64,000 nt of DNA, taken from NCBI GenBank assembly GCA_023392125.1, contig JAEVZS010000024.1, forward strand, positions 1 to 64,000, in the 5' to 3' direction. Under the pieces are notes generated by a model. That model saw only the letters and a program-made list of their open reading frames with translations. It did no database searches and was not told where the DNA came from. Position 1 is the first letter of the stretch; each line of letters opens with the position of its first letter. This DNA comes from Bacteroidota bacterium. Its GTDB lineage: Bacteria > Bacteroidota > Bacteroidia > Cytophagales > Cytophagaceae. Made by a program: the position numbers and the translations under genes. Of this stretch, positions 54,821-63,167 are shown piece by piece.

Positions 54821-56029
54821 CTACCTTATAATCATAACAGGATCAGGTTCCCCATCCGGGTCATTTTTCACCACACCGTCCTGAATCATGTTGTTTTTCT
54901 GAAGCAAAAGGCCTGCAATATGAGGAGATGCCATAGAAGTTCCGCTTAAATACGCATAGTTACCCCCGGGATATGTTGAAATAATTTTGACACCCGGAGC
55001 ACAAAAATCCACACATGCTCCGTAGTTTGAGAATGATGCAAAAGAACCGGTACTATCCATAGCGCTGACCGTAAAAACATTGGCATGGCTGACCCGCTGA
55101 GGTGAAAGAGTACAGGCATTCTGTGATTCATTTCCTGCTGCAATGGCAAAATATATGTTTTTTTCCGAGGCAATCTTCCGGACAAGCTGATCCAGTGTAT
55201 TGGATACTCCACCGGACAAGCTCATATTAACGACATCTCCTTGCCGGGCATACCGGTATACATAATCCAGGCCTTCCATTACATTTGAAACAGTACCATC
55301 GCCATTGCCGTCCATGACCTTTACAGAAACCAGCACGTTGCCAGGCGCTACCCCTACTACTCCATAATCATTATCTATAGCTCCGATAATTCCGGCAACA
55401 TGAGTTCCGTGCCCGTTCCTGTCATTCAACCCGGTTTCTGAACACACGAAGGAAACCGAACGCAGCTGATCCACATTAAGATCAGGATGCTCCGGATCTA
55501 TACCTGTATCCAGAATCCAGGCAGTATTTCCGGATGCAGTTCCCTTTCCGACTCTGCGCACTCCCCATGGATTTATCTGGGTGCTTACCTCACTACTATT
55601 CTTATCAGAATTTTGTCCCAGAGAAACAAAGTAATCCCTCTCGACAGATTCAATTACCGGATCTCGCTCCAGAGCTTTCACTGCCGAATCGGACAGCTCT
55701 CCGGCAAAACCTTCAAATGCGGAATAATAAACGTGTGTAACAGAACAGGCAAGTTTCTTCTTCTCGATGAGCTCATTTACCTTATTTCTGACGTGTCTCT
55801 TCCGGTCTTTGATATTCGCAATTGTCTCCGGGTTTTCGGCTTCCGATTTTAATGCAATAATATAGCGGCCCTCCACAGCTTCTCCGCTATTTCCCTGAGG
55901 ACACTGACTCACGGAAGATGATCCCTCATTGTCTGTTTGTGCCGGAGATTTTGGAAGTACAGCATCCGGTTTATTACAGGCGCCGACAATGCTGAAAAAA
56001 AACAGCAGAACGTAATAAGAAATTCGCAT
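54821..56029 (-). CDS. S8 subtilisin-like peptidase, lipoprotein
   Basis: The 402-residue protein has a lipoprotein signal (I-V-G-A-C, Cys18), an inhibitor-I9-like propeptide (about 50-135, with R-Y-I-I-A-L-K and V-E-R-D-Y) and an S8 domain from about 150. The triad is Asp174 in L-D-T-G-I-D, His207 in N-G-H-G-T-H and Ser365 in S-G-T-S-M-A-S-P, with Asn300. It is a cell-envelope protease; the substrate is unknown. Unlike the 20.4-22.3 kb subtilisin, it has no PatG domain and is exported, so it is unrelated to that pathway. Confidence 0.92.
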   Translation of the reverse strand: MRISYYVLLFFFSIVGACNKPDAVLPKSPAQTDNEGSSSVSQCPQGNSGEAVEGRYIIALKSEAENPETIANIKDRKRHVRNKVNELIEKKKLACSVTHVYYSAFEGFAGELSDSAVKALERDPVIESVERDYFVSLGQNSDKNSSEVSTQINPWGVRRVGKGTASGNTAWILDTGIDPEHPDLNVDQLRSVSFVCSETGLNDRNGHGTHVAGIIGAIDNDYGVVGVAPGNVLVSVKVMDGNGDGTVSNVMEGLDYVYRYARQGDVVNMSLSGGVSNTLDQLVRKIASEKNIYFAIAAGNESQNACTLSPQRVSHANVFTVSAMDSTGSFASFSNYGACVDFCAPGVKIISTYPGGNYAYLSGTSMASPHIAGLLLQKNNMIQDGVVKNDPDGEPDPVMIIR

Positions 56030-56100
56030 TCCTGGTTGGGTTATCGGATTGCTAACAGCGTAGTTCTGTTATTTAGTTCCCTAAACCGGGATAGCAGGAA

Positions 56101-57864
56101 TTATCCCACCATCAAATGGGCATTCGGATACCGGTATGACTTGGCAGATGCCCGCTTGCTTATGGCAATGGCAAGAGTCAGAATCCCTACACGTCCCACA
56201 AACATGGACACTGCAATTACAATTTTACCGGCAGCCGACAATGAAGATGTTATGCCTTTTGATAACCCGACTGTACCAAATGCTGAAACCTGTTCAAACA
56301 GGAGATCAATAAACATCTTTCCCGGTTCCGCAAGTATTAATACAAAAAGGGACAAAAAATTAAAGGCAACAGCAAAAGCAAATACAGAGAAGGCTCTGAA
56401 AATAATATCCTGGGTAATGGTTCTCCGGCCGATTTCCACCTTACCTTTCTCTGTAATCGTAGCGATAGCAGTAGCAAAAATTATCAGAAACGTAGACGTT
56501 TTTATCCCTCCTCCCGTAGATGCAGGAGAAGCTCCGATAAACATCAGAAACACCATAATTATGACTGTCGCATCGGTAATCCTTCCCAGATCTACCGATT
56601 GAAAGCCAGCCGAGCGTGTTACAACAGACTGAAAAAATGAAGTGACTATTTTTTCCATAAAATTCATATCCTGTAACACATTTTCCCTTTCCAACAGATA
56701 AAAGCTTAACGTTCCGAAAATCAGTAAAGCCAGTGATGTATAGAGCGCTACTTTGGTTGATAAATGCCAGTCTTTCCAAGGATATTTCAGACGGTCCCGC
56801 AATTTTCGGATATTAAACAAATCATCCAGCACAGGGAACCCCAATCCTCCGAGAATGACGGCAAAAGCCAGTACAATATGAAGCAGATATGCTGTACGCA
56901 ATACAGGTTCATAGATCCCATCGGGATACAGGCTAAATCCGGCATTACAAAACGCAGCAACAGCATGAAAAAGTGAATAGTAAAACTTTTGCCATACCGA
57001 CGTAAAGTATACATCAGGTGTCCAGCTAAAAAAAACAAAAACGGTAAATAACAGCTCAATAGCCAGGGTAATGAATATAATTGTTTTGAATAATCCCCTT
57101 GCCGAAATCAGTGACTCTGTACTGTAAATATCCTGTACAATAGTCTGATGCCTGATACCAATCGCATTGGTAAAAAAAGTGGAAAAGAATGTAGCAAACG
57201 AAATAATTCCCAAACCGCCAAGTTGAAATAATACAAGTATTATTAATTGCCCTTTAAAAGTAAAATAGGAGGAGATATCCACCACACTTAATCCGGTTAC
57301 ACAACCAGCACTGGTTGCAGTAAAAAATGCATCGATAAAAGGCATACTTTTTTTACCGTAACTTGCAGTTGGAAGCATTAATAAGGCTGTTCCAACAAAA
57401 ATCAGAAGCAGAAAGCTCAACAGAAACATTGTAGTTGGCTTAAACGCAACCAGATTTATTCTCGTACTGATTTTAACCAGTTCATAAATACTCAAAAAAA
57501 TCAGGCAGGGGGCAATACAATACTTATAGAAAGCAATTTCTGATGAAAAGGCGTAAAAATCTTCAAGTAAATAGCTAAGTCCGACAAACAGCAGAAAAAA
57601 AATCTCAAGAGAAGTACGGTATAAAAAGTTCGCTCTCCTGAACGAATACAGCAAGCGTAGTAAATAGTTTATAAGATAGGCAATATAAGCAAGATCAAAT
57701 CCTGCATTCAGCAGATTAACAAGATCATCTTCAAGGTAAAAACCAAACCTGGCCACCGTAAGGCCTAATGTAACAAATGCAGTAAGCAGGCTTGCAATAC
57801 GAAGCAGGAAATATACAGAGAGCTTACTGCTATAAAGCAGCTTATTGAGCGATTCCGGCCACAT
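56101..57864 (-). CDS. trkH: TrkH/KtrB-type potassium transporter with N-terminal extension
   Basis: The 587-residue inner-membrane protein has an extra N-terminal region of about 150 residues with four hydrophobic segments, then the TrkH core with P-loop-like filters (first T-A-T-S-A-G-C-V-T-G-L-S, last G-T-V-G-L-S-K-G). It should import K+, usually with a TrkA or KtrA regulator that is not in the window. Its start overlaps the heptose-kinase stop by 23 bases; the pattern aminotransferase, kinase, trkH suggests a transcript of unlinked functions. Confidence 0.88.
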   Translation of the reverse strand: MWPESLNKLLYSSKLSVYFLLRIASLLTAFVTLGLTVARFGFYLEDDLVNLLNAGFDLAYIAYLINYLLRLLYSFRRANFLYRTSLEIFFLLFVGLSYLLEDFYAFSSEIAFYKYCIAPCLIFLSIYELVKISTRINLVAFKPTTMFLLSFLLLIFVGTALLMLPTASYGKKSMPFIDAFFTATSAGCVTGLSVVDISSYFTFKGQLIILVLFQLGGLGIISFATFFSTFFTNAIGIRHQTIVQDIYSTESLISARGLFKTIIFITLAIELLFTVFVFFSWTPDVYFTSVWQKFYYSLFHAVAAFCNAGFSLYPDGIYEPVLRTAYLLHIVLAFAVILGGLGFPVLDDLFNIRKLRDRLKYPWKDWHLSTKVALYTSLALLIFGTLSFYLLERENVLQDMNFMEKIVTSFFQSVVTRSAGFQSVDLGRITDATVIIMVFLMFIGASPASTGGGIKTSTFLIIFATAIATITEKGKVEIGRRTITQDIIFRAFSVFAFAVAFNFLSLFVLILAEPGKMFIDLLFEQVSAFGTVGLSKGITSSLSAAGKIVIAVSMFVGRVGILTLAIAISKRASAKSYRYPNAHLMVG

Positions 57865-58879
57865 CAGGCAGCAGATTTAACCGCAAAATCTCTTTTAGCA
57901 GAACATTTTTATCAATTGGCACAACTCCGACGTATTCACATACGATACCTCCGGCCAGATTGGCAATAGCTGCTATACGATCTGGGCTCAGTCCTAGGGC
58001 ATAACATACGGCAGCTACGCTGATAACAGTATCTCCGGCACCCGAAACATCCGATATTTCTCTTTTATGCGCCGGGATATGACAGTTCTCCTTTTCTGAT
58101 TCCACATATACCCCCTGATCAGAAAGGGTTATCAGGACTAGCTCAGGCTGCAGTACAGCTCTGAGTTGTGCTACAGCAGTCTTTAGCTCATCCGGCTCAT
58201 TCAAACCTGAATCAAGCTTGAGCCCTTCCTTTAATTCTTTTTTATTGGGCTTGAAAAGAGAAACATTCTTATAAGATAGAAAATTGCGTTTTTTAGGATC
58301 GACCACTGTCGGGATTTTTCTTTCATTACAAAAACCAACAACCTCCTTAATAAGGTTCTCACTTAGCACTCCTTTGTCGTAATCTTCAAAGATTACCACG
58401 TCAATCTGAGACAACAGTGAGAAAAGCTTCTCTTTCAGCGCTTTGTTTTCTGTTTCATCCAAAAGTGAATCCTGCTCAGCATCAAGACGAATCAGATGGT
58501 GCGAACCGGACATTACCCGGTGCTTAATGGTCGTAATTCGGGATTCGCTGATAACGATACCTTCCGAAGAAAGCCCGTTTTTACTTAAAAGCCCCAGAAA
58601 CTCCTTACCTTCTCTGTCTGATCCGATAACAGAGCATAAAATTGGGGTAGCCCCCAATGACTGCACATTCAGTGCCACATTGGCGGCTCCCCCGAGACGT
58701 TTATCACGATGATTGACCAAAACTACCGGGACCGGCGCTTCCGGTGAAATACGATCAACTTTTCCCCACAGGTACGAATCAATCATTACATCACCAATAA
58801 TCAATACCCTTAATCTGGTTATTGATTCGAGGAATCCTTCAGATCCCGGATTTTTGTTTATTGAAGTTTGGCAAGACAT
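57842..58879 (-). CDS. hldA: D-glycero-beta-D-manno-heptose-7-phosphate kinase
   Basis: The 345-residue PfkB-family sugar kinase shows L-I-I-G-D-V-M-I-D-S-Y and R-I-S-P-E-A-P-V-P near the N-terminus, marks of the HldE kinase domain, then G-G-A-A-N-V-A-L-N and D-V-S-G-A-G-D-T with the catalytic Asp. It phosphorylates heptose 7-phosphate at O1 on the way to ADP-heptose for lipopolysaccharide core. The adenylyltransferase half of E. coli HldE is absent. It overlaps the aminotransferase gene by 22 bases and trkH by 23. Other PfkB sugar kinases are possible. Confidence 0.82.
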   Translation of the reverse strand: MSCQTSINKNPGSEGFLESITRLRVLIIGDVMIDSYLWGKVDRISPEAPVPVVLVNHRDKRLGGAANVALNVQSLGATPILCSVIGSDREGKEFLGLLSKNGLSSEGIVISESRITTIKHRVMSGSHHLIRLDAEQDSLLDETENKALKEKLFSLLSQIDVVIFEDYDKGVLSENLIKEVVGFCNERKIPTVVDPKKRNFLSYKNVSLFKPNKKELKEGLKLDSGLNEPDELKTAVAQLRAVLQPELVLITLSDQGVYVESEKENCHIPAHKREISDVSGAGDTVISVAAVCYALGLSPDRIAAIANLAGGIVCEYVGVVPIDKNVLLKEILRLNLLPDVAGIAQ

Positions 58880-60072
58880 TCTTTTATTCTTCTCAATGCT
58901 TCTTTCAGATTATCATCAGAAGCTGCAAAGGAGATTCTTATACAATCGGGAGCTCCGAAAGCATCTCCTCCGACACTTGATACATAAACATCATTCAGAA
59001 TATGCATAGAAAGATCAGAAGCTTTTTCGATACGGGTTCCATCAGGAGCAGTCTTACCCAGATAAGCGCTGACATCAGGAAAAGCATAGAACGCTCCGGT
59101 TGGAACATTAACTTTCAGTCCCGGAATCTCTTTGAGAAGTCCGATTACAAGATCTCTTCTTCTTCTGTAAGCTTCTGCCATTTCTTTAGGCGCAGAAAGG
59201 TCTCCGTTGACAGCTGCCAGGGAAGCTTTCTGAGCGATAGAGCATGTACCGGAAGTAACCTGCCCCTGAATTTTATCGCAAGCTGCAGCTATGTACTTCG
59301 GAGCACCGATATACCCCACTCTCCAGCCTGTCATGGCAAAGCCCTTGGATACTCCGTTGACTGTAACAACTCTGTCTTTTATCTCAGCGATTGAACCAAT
59401 ACTGAAATGAGAACCCTCAAAATTGATGTACTCATAAATTTCATCAGCGATAACAACAATACGCTCATTTTTTGCAACAACCTCTGCGATAGATCTCAAC
59501 TCTTTCTCTGTAAATACAGATCCTGTAGGATTACAGGGAGTTGAAAACAAAATAGCTTTGGTATTCGGAGTAATTGCCTGAGCAACCTGCTCTGCTGTAA
59601 CCTTGAAATCATTTTCGATTCCACCGGAAACTACAACGGGAGTACCTTCGGCAAGTTTAACCATTTCTATGTAGCTTACCCAATAAGGTGCAAAGATAAT
59701 AACTTCGTCTCCCGGGTCAACGATACTAAGCAGCACATTGGCAATCGATTGCTTTGCTCCGGTAGACACAACAACATTCTCCATTTCCCAGTGAAGATTG
59801 TTATCTCTTTTAAACTTTTCGGCAATAGCCTTTCTTAATTCCGGATATCCCGGTACCGGAGTATAGGTTGTAAAACCTTCATCAATCGCCTTCTTAGCAG
59901 CATCCTTTATATATTGAGGAGTCGGAAAATCAGGCTCTCCGACACTAAGGCTTATTACTTTATGACCCTGAGCAGCCAGTTCTCTGGCTTTTTTTGTCAT
60001 AGCCAGCGTTTCAGATTCTGCCAGCGCATTCAATCTTTGTGAAAGAAGATTTGTTTCAGTTATTGCTGTCAT
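58858..60072 (-). CDS. Aspartate/aromatic-type class I aminotransferase (PLP)
   Basis: The 404-residue PLP enzyme shows the class I layout: S-V-G-E-P-D-F-P-T-P near 44, Y-T-P-V-P-G-Y-P-E-L-R, N-P-T-G near 181, A-D-E-I-Y near 209, and the PLP lysine Lys243 in S-K-G-F-A-M-T-G-W-R. The C-terminal R-I-S-F-A contains the carboxylate-binding Arg. It most resembles class I-gamma aspartate aminotransferases; the exact amino acid pair cannot be read. It starts a tightly overlapped unit with hldA and trkH, and has an exact -7 box upstream. Confidence 0.9.
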   Translation of the reverse strand: MTAITETNLLSQRLNALAESETLAMTKKARELAAQGHKVISLSVGEPDFPTPQYIKDAAKKAIDEGFTTYTPVPGYPELRKAIAEKFKRDNNLHWEMENVVVSTGAKQSIANVLLSIVDPGDEVIIFAPYWVSYIEMVKLAEGTPVVVSGGIENDFKVTAEQVAQAITPNTKAILFSTPCNPTGSVFTEKELRSIAEVVAKNERIVVIADEIYEYINFEGSHFSIGSIAEIKDRVVTVNGVSKGFAMTGWRVGYIGAPKYIAAACDKIQGQVTSGTCSIAQKASLAAVNGDLSAPKEMAEAYRRRRDLVIGLLKEIPGLKVNVPTGAFYAFPDVSAYLGKTAPDGTRIEKASDLSMHILNDVYVSSVGGDAFGAPDCIRISFAASDDNLKEALRRIKECLAKLQ

Positions 60073-60097
60073 TATTACGTCTAAATTAAATCCGCGG

Positions 60098-60105
60098 CAA
60101 AATTA
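60098..60105 (-). promoter_or_regulatory. -7 box of the aminotransferase-hldA-trkH unit
   Basis: The minus strand reads TAATTTTG (exact TAnnTTTG), 26 bases before the ATG. A GTTTC at about the -33 place is only partial. Confidence 0.45.
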
Positions 60106-60152
60106 TGGATAATACCTTAATGAAACTATCCTATGAGATTTTTTTTAATGAA

Positions 60153-62108
60153 TTAGCCAAGATTACGGATAGAGCGCAACAGCAAATGCAAGTCTGTCAG
60201 AAGAGTATACTCTTTGGCATACTTAAAATTGAGTTTGTATACCGTCTGGGTGTCAAGTTTTGATTCTTTCAGGTAGGTTACCGGGTTTATAATCCCTTTC
60301 TTTATTCTGGGCAAGGAGAATTCGTCATTATTTGAAAATCCTACCCACGAATATGAACCACCCAATACTTTGAAGATATTTCTGTAAAAAGCTGATTTGT
60401 TTTTTATAAAGAATATCAGAAGAGGAGACAAAACAAACAAAACAAGGGAAGCCACACAATCAAATATTCGTTTATTACGGATATTATCCTTTTTCAGAAT
60501 GCTAAGTTCAATATTGACTGTATAAAACTCTCCGGGTTTATTTTTAGAATTGCTGCCAATAATATAATTACCGGCATCCGGCACAATCTTAAATTCAAGT
60601 ACCCGATGATCCAGCTTGCTCATCCATTCAATAATACTGTTTGCGCCAATATCTTTCGAACAAAAAATAAGCTCATCAATCCTGTAAAAGCTGATAATAT
60701 CATCCAGCTGATCTGTACTACCTATATTAAGGTTGCTTTTACTTCTTTTCTGAGTATAAGGAGTAATAAAACCAACGATCTGTAAATTGGAGTAATTCGA
60801 CTCATTCAGAATTTCCATTACCCTCATACTCTCATCATTGCCTCCAACAATCAGGATACGTTTTCGTTTATCAGACCCAAGAGACAGGTTCCGATAACGA
60901 GTATAATGTATAAGAAGACGCAATGAAAACATTACTCCGAAAGCTAGTCCTCCACCGAGTAAAATAAGCGCTTTGGAAAAACGATACGGATCAAAAAAGT
61001 TGCTGATAGCCGAAATAAAGAAAGTACCTGCAACCAGGCCTTTAAACAAAGAACCTACTGTACCATTCTTTTCATATCCTCCATTATAGTATACAGACAA
61101 TTGCCAGACCAAAATATATAAAGGGACCACCAGATTCATAAACACCGGTGGGTAAACTCCTTCTGTCACCTTCATATCCGCTTCCCACCAGTTTTTTAGC
61201 AGATACATTCCTCCATATATCAGAGCAGCATCTGTCAAAGGCAGCACAAGCTGTTTGACTGCCCTGTATCCAATGGCCATGGCAGCACGGATATAGATGG
61301 CAATATTGATCAGAAAGCTGAACAACCATGCATTTTTACTGGAAAAATGTTTTTCCGCAAAAATGATCATTGCTCTATAAAAAATAAAAACATAGTTAAT
61401 GCTCGTTTTCTTAGTACTTTCCCCTTTATAATGAATTATTCTGGTTTCCGGGTAGTAATAGTTTTTATATCCGGCTTTCAGTATACGATAAGAAAGATCA
61501 ATATCCTCTCCATACATAAAGTAATCTTCATCAAGATAGCCGATCTGATCGAGCACACTTTTACGCATAAACATAAAAGCTCCGGACAGAATCTCTACTT
61601 CATGCGTTTGCTCTTTATCCAAAAAACCAAGATGATAGCGGCCAAACTTTCTGGAAGCAGGAAATAATGCCGCTAATCCGAAAATTTTATAAAAAGCGAC
61701 TGCCGGAGAAGGGAGTCCTCTCTTGGACTCGGGAAGAAAAACACCTTTTCCATCGAGCATCTTTACACCAAGCCCCCCGGCTTCGGGGCGGGCATCCATA
61801 AAGGAAATACATTTCAAAAACGTATCTTCCTCAACCAGCGTATCGGGATTTAACAAAAGGACATACTCTCCTTTTGCAATCTTTATTCCCTGATTATTAG
61901 CCTTACTAAAGCCGACATTCTTTTTATTCCGGATCAGAATCACCTCCGGATACTTTGTTGTAAGCATTTCAACAGAGCCGTCCACAGAGTTATTGTCTAC
62001 TACAATAATCTCACCGGTGATATGTGCCATGGCATTTCTGACAGAGCCTAAGGCCTGATCCAGAAAATGACATACATTATAATTGACCAGAATTACGGAT
62101 AACTTCAT
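60153..62108 (-). CDS. GT2 glycosyltransferase fused to a degenerate WbaP-like sugar-phosphate transferase
   Basis: The 651-residue protein has three parts. Residues 1-230 are a GT2 domain (L-V-N-Y-N, V-V-D-N-N-S, L-L-N-P-D-T and Y-G-E-D-I-D-L-S), close to rhamnosyltransferase-type enzymes. Residues 260-400 contain four to five membrane segments. Residues 416-540 form a Rossmann-like domain (R-I-L-I-V-G-G-N), as in WbaP/WcaJ, and the end (about 565-651) resembles a sugar-phosphate transferase (R-I-F-D-C-V-A-S-L-V-L-F-V-L-S-P-L, then G-G-S-Y-S-W-V-G-F). The usual P-R-P motif is replaced by S-N-N, so transferase activity is doubtful. It likely glycosylates a lipid-linked glycan at the inner membrane. 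It overlaps recR by 4 bases. Confidence 0.8.
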   Translation of the reverse strand: MKLSVILVNYNVCHFLDQALGSVRNAMAHITGEIIVVDNNSVDGSVEMLTTKYPEVILIRNKKNVGFSKANNQGIKIAKGEYVLLLNPDTLVEEDTFLKCISFMDARPEAGGLGVKMLDGKGVFLPESKRGLPSPAVAFYKIFGLAALFPASRKFGRYHLGFLDKEQTHEVEILSGAFMFMRKSVLDQIGYLDEDYFMYGEDIDLSYRILKAGYKNYYYPETRIIHYKGESTKKTSINYVFIFYRAMIIFAEKHFSSKNAWLFSFLINIAIYIRAAMAIGYRAVKQLVLPLTDAALIYGGMYLLKNWWEADMKVTEGVYPPVFMNLVVPLYILVWQLSVYYNGGYEKNGTVGSLFKGLVAGTFFISAISNFFDPYRFSKALILLGGGLAFGVMFSLRLLIHYTRYRNLSLGSDKRKRILIVGGNDESMRVMEILNESNYSNLQIVGFITPYTQKRSKSNLNIGSTDQLDDIISFYRIDELIFCSKDIGANSIIEWMSKLDHRVLEFKIVPDAGNYIIGSNSKNKPGEFYTVNIELSILKKDNIRNKRIFDCVASLVLFVLSPLLIFFIKNKSAFYRNIFKVLGGSYSWVGFSNNDEFSLPRIKKGIINPVTYLKESKLDTQTVYKLNFKYAKEYTLLTDLHLLLRSIRNLG

Positions 62109-62716
62109 TCTATCGCTTTAAAAATGGTTCGGCTTACAATACTCCTTCCTAACGTTACTTCATCAGTATATTCCAGCTCACCTCCGATTGCTACTCCTCT
62201 GGCAATTACCGTAACTTTAACAGGTAGTTCTTTCAGCTTTTTAGTAATATAGAACGCTGTAGTATCGCCTTCCATGCTCGGACTCAGAGCCAGGATTATC
62301 TCCTGAACAGACTGACCTCTCACCCGTTCAATAAGTGACTCAATATTCAGCTGCGAAGGTCCAATGCCATTTAATGGTGAAATAATCCCACCCAAAACAT
62401 GATATAAACCCTTGTACTGGCTGGTATTTTCAATGGCAAGCAGATCCGGAGCATCTTCTACTACACAAATAATTGACTGATCCCTGTATGAGCCTGAGCA
62501 GATACTGCATACCTCCTCATCCGAGATATTATGGCAGTGTCTGCAATACTTGACTTTTGTTCGCAGATTTATTAACGCAGAAGCCAGTTCCGAGGTTGTC
62601 TCCTGGTCTTCTCTGAGTAGATGTAATGCCAGTCTTAAGGCTGTTTTTTTCCCAATACCGGGCAGCTTCGCTATTTCATTAACTGCTTCTTCAATCAGCC
62701 TTGAGGGGAAAATCAT
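62105..62716 (-). CDS. recR: Recombination mediator RecR
   Basis: The 203-residue protein has the RecR pattern: helix-hairpin-helix L-P-G-I-G-K-K-T-A near residue 18, a C4 zinc finger (C-R-H-C, then C-S-I-C), and a Toprim domain with I-C-V-V-E-D-A-P-D and L-A-L-S-P-S-M-E-G-D. It works with RecO/RecF in loading RecA at gaps. Its stop overlaps the GT2 gene start (ATGA-type, 4 bases), so the two are probably cotranscribed though unrelated in function. Confidence 0.96.
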   Translation of the reverse strand: MIFPSRLIEEAVNEIAKLPGIGKKTALRLALHLLREDQETTSELASALINLRTKVKYCRHCHNISDEEVCSICSGSYRDQSIICVVEDAPDLLAIENTSQYKGLYHVLGGIISPLNGIGPSQLNIESLIERVRGQSVQEIILALSPSMEGDTTAFYITKKLKELPVKVTVIARGVAIGGELEYTDEVTLGRSIVSRTIFKAIE

Positions 62717-62787
62717 GTTCTAGTATAAAAACGAAATACTTCTGCATATAAACGAAATTATATACAGAATAATTGCGGAATTGTTTC

Positions 62788-63084
62788 TTATATTATCTCG
62801 GCAGAAATACCTTTATCACAAATACTCTGGCGCATGGGTTTCAAATCAGCAAAACTGCCAATCTTAACTGTACATTTTCCTTTATAATGAATAAGCCATG
62901 TACATTGCTCTGCCTGTTCCGGTGTATGCCTGCATACCTGGATCAGCGTATTGATGACATGTTCGAATGTATTGACATCATCGTTAAAAACAACCAACTC
63001 ATACTCATCCGAACTGCTCACTTCCTCCAAAACCGCAACATCTTCTTCTTCAAAAAAAGGATTAAAACTATAGTTAGATTGCAT
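62788..63084 (-). CDS. clpS: ATP-dependent Clp protease adaptor ClpS
   Basis: The 98-residue protein has the ClpS core V-V-F-N-D-D-V-N-T-F near residue 32, which contacts ClpA and binds N-degrons, followed by V-C-R-H-T-P-E-Q-A and I-H-Y-K-G-K-C. It delivers N-end-rule substrates to ClpAP or ClpCP. It is divergent from the symporter gene and has its own promoter match. Confidence 0.9.
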   Translation of the reverse strand: MQSNYSFNPFFEEEDVAVLEEVSSSDEYELVVFNDDVNTFEHVINTLIQVCRHTPEQAEQCTWLIHYKGKCTVKIGSFADLKPMRQSICDKGISAEII

Positions 63085-63118
63085 AATCCGACGGATCTAA
63101 ATTTTACATGTTATCTGG

Positions 63119-63153
63119 CAAATTTAACAAAAAATAAACAATTTTACCTCAAA
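63119..63153 (-). promoter_or_regulatory. Promoter of clpS
   Basis: The minus strand has TTTG (63150-63153), a 23-base spacer and TAAATTTG (63119-63126). Both boxes match the phylum consensus. The spacer is at the long end of the known range. Predicted leader is about 28 bases. Confidence 0.5.
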
Positions 63154-63167
63154 TCTTTATATTATTT

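Noticed and set aside
54821..56029. The second subtilisin as part of the PatG-like system
   Set aside because: It is an exported lipoprotein with an I9 propeptide, lacks a PatG domain and lies 32 kb away.
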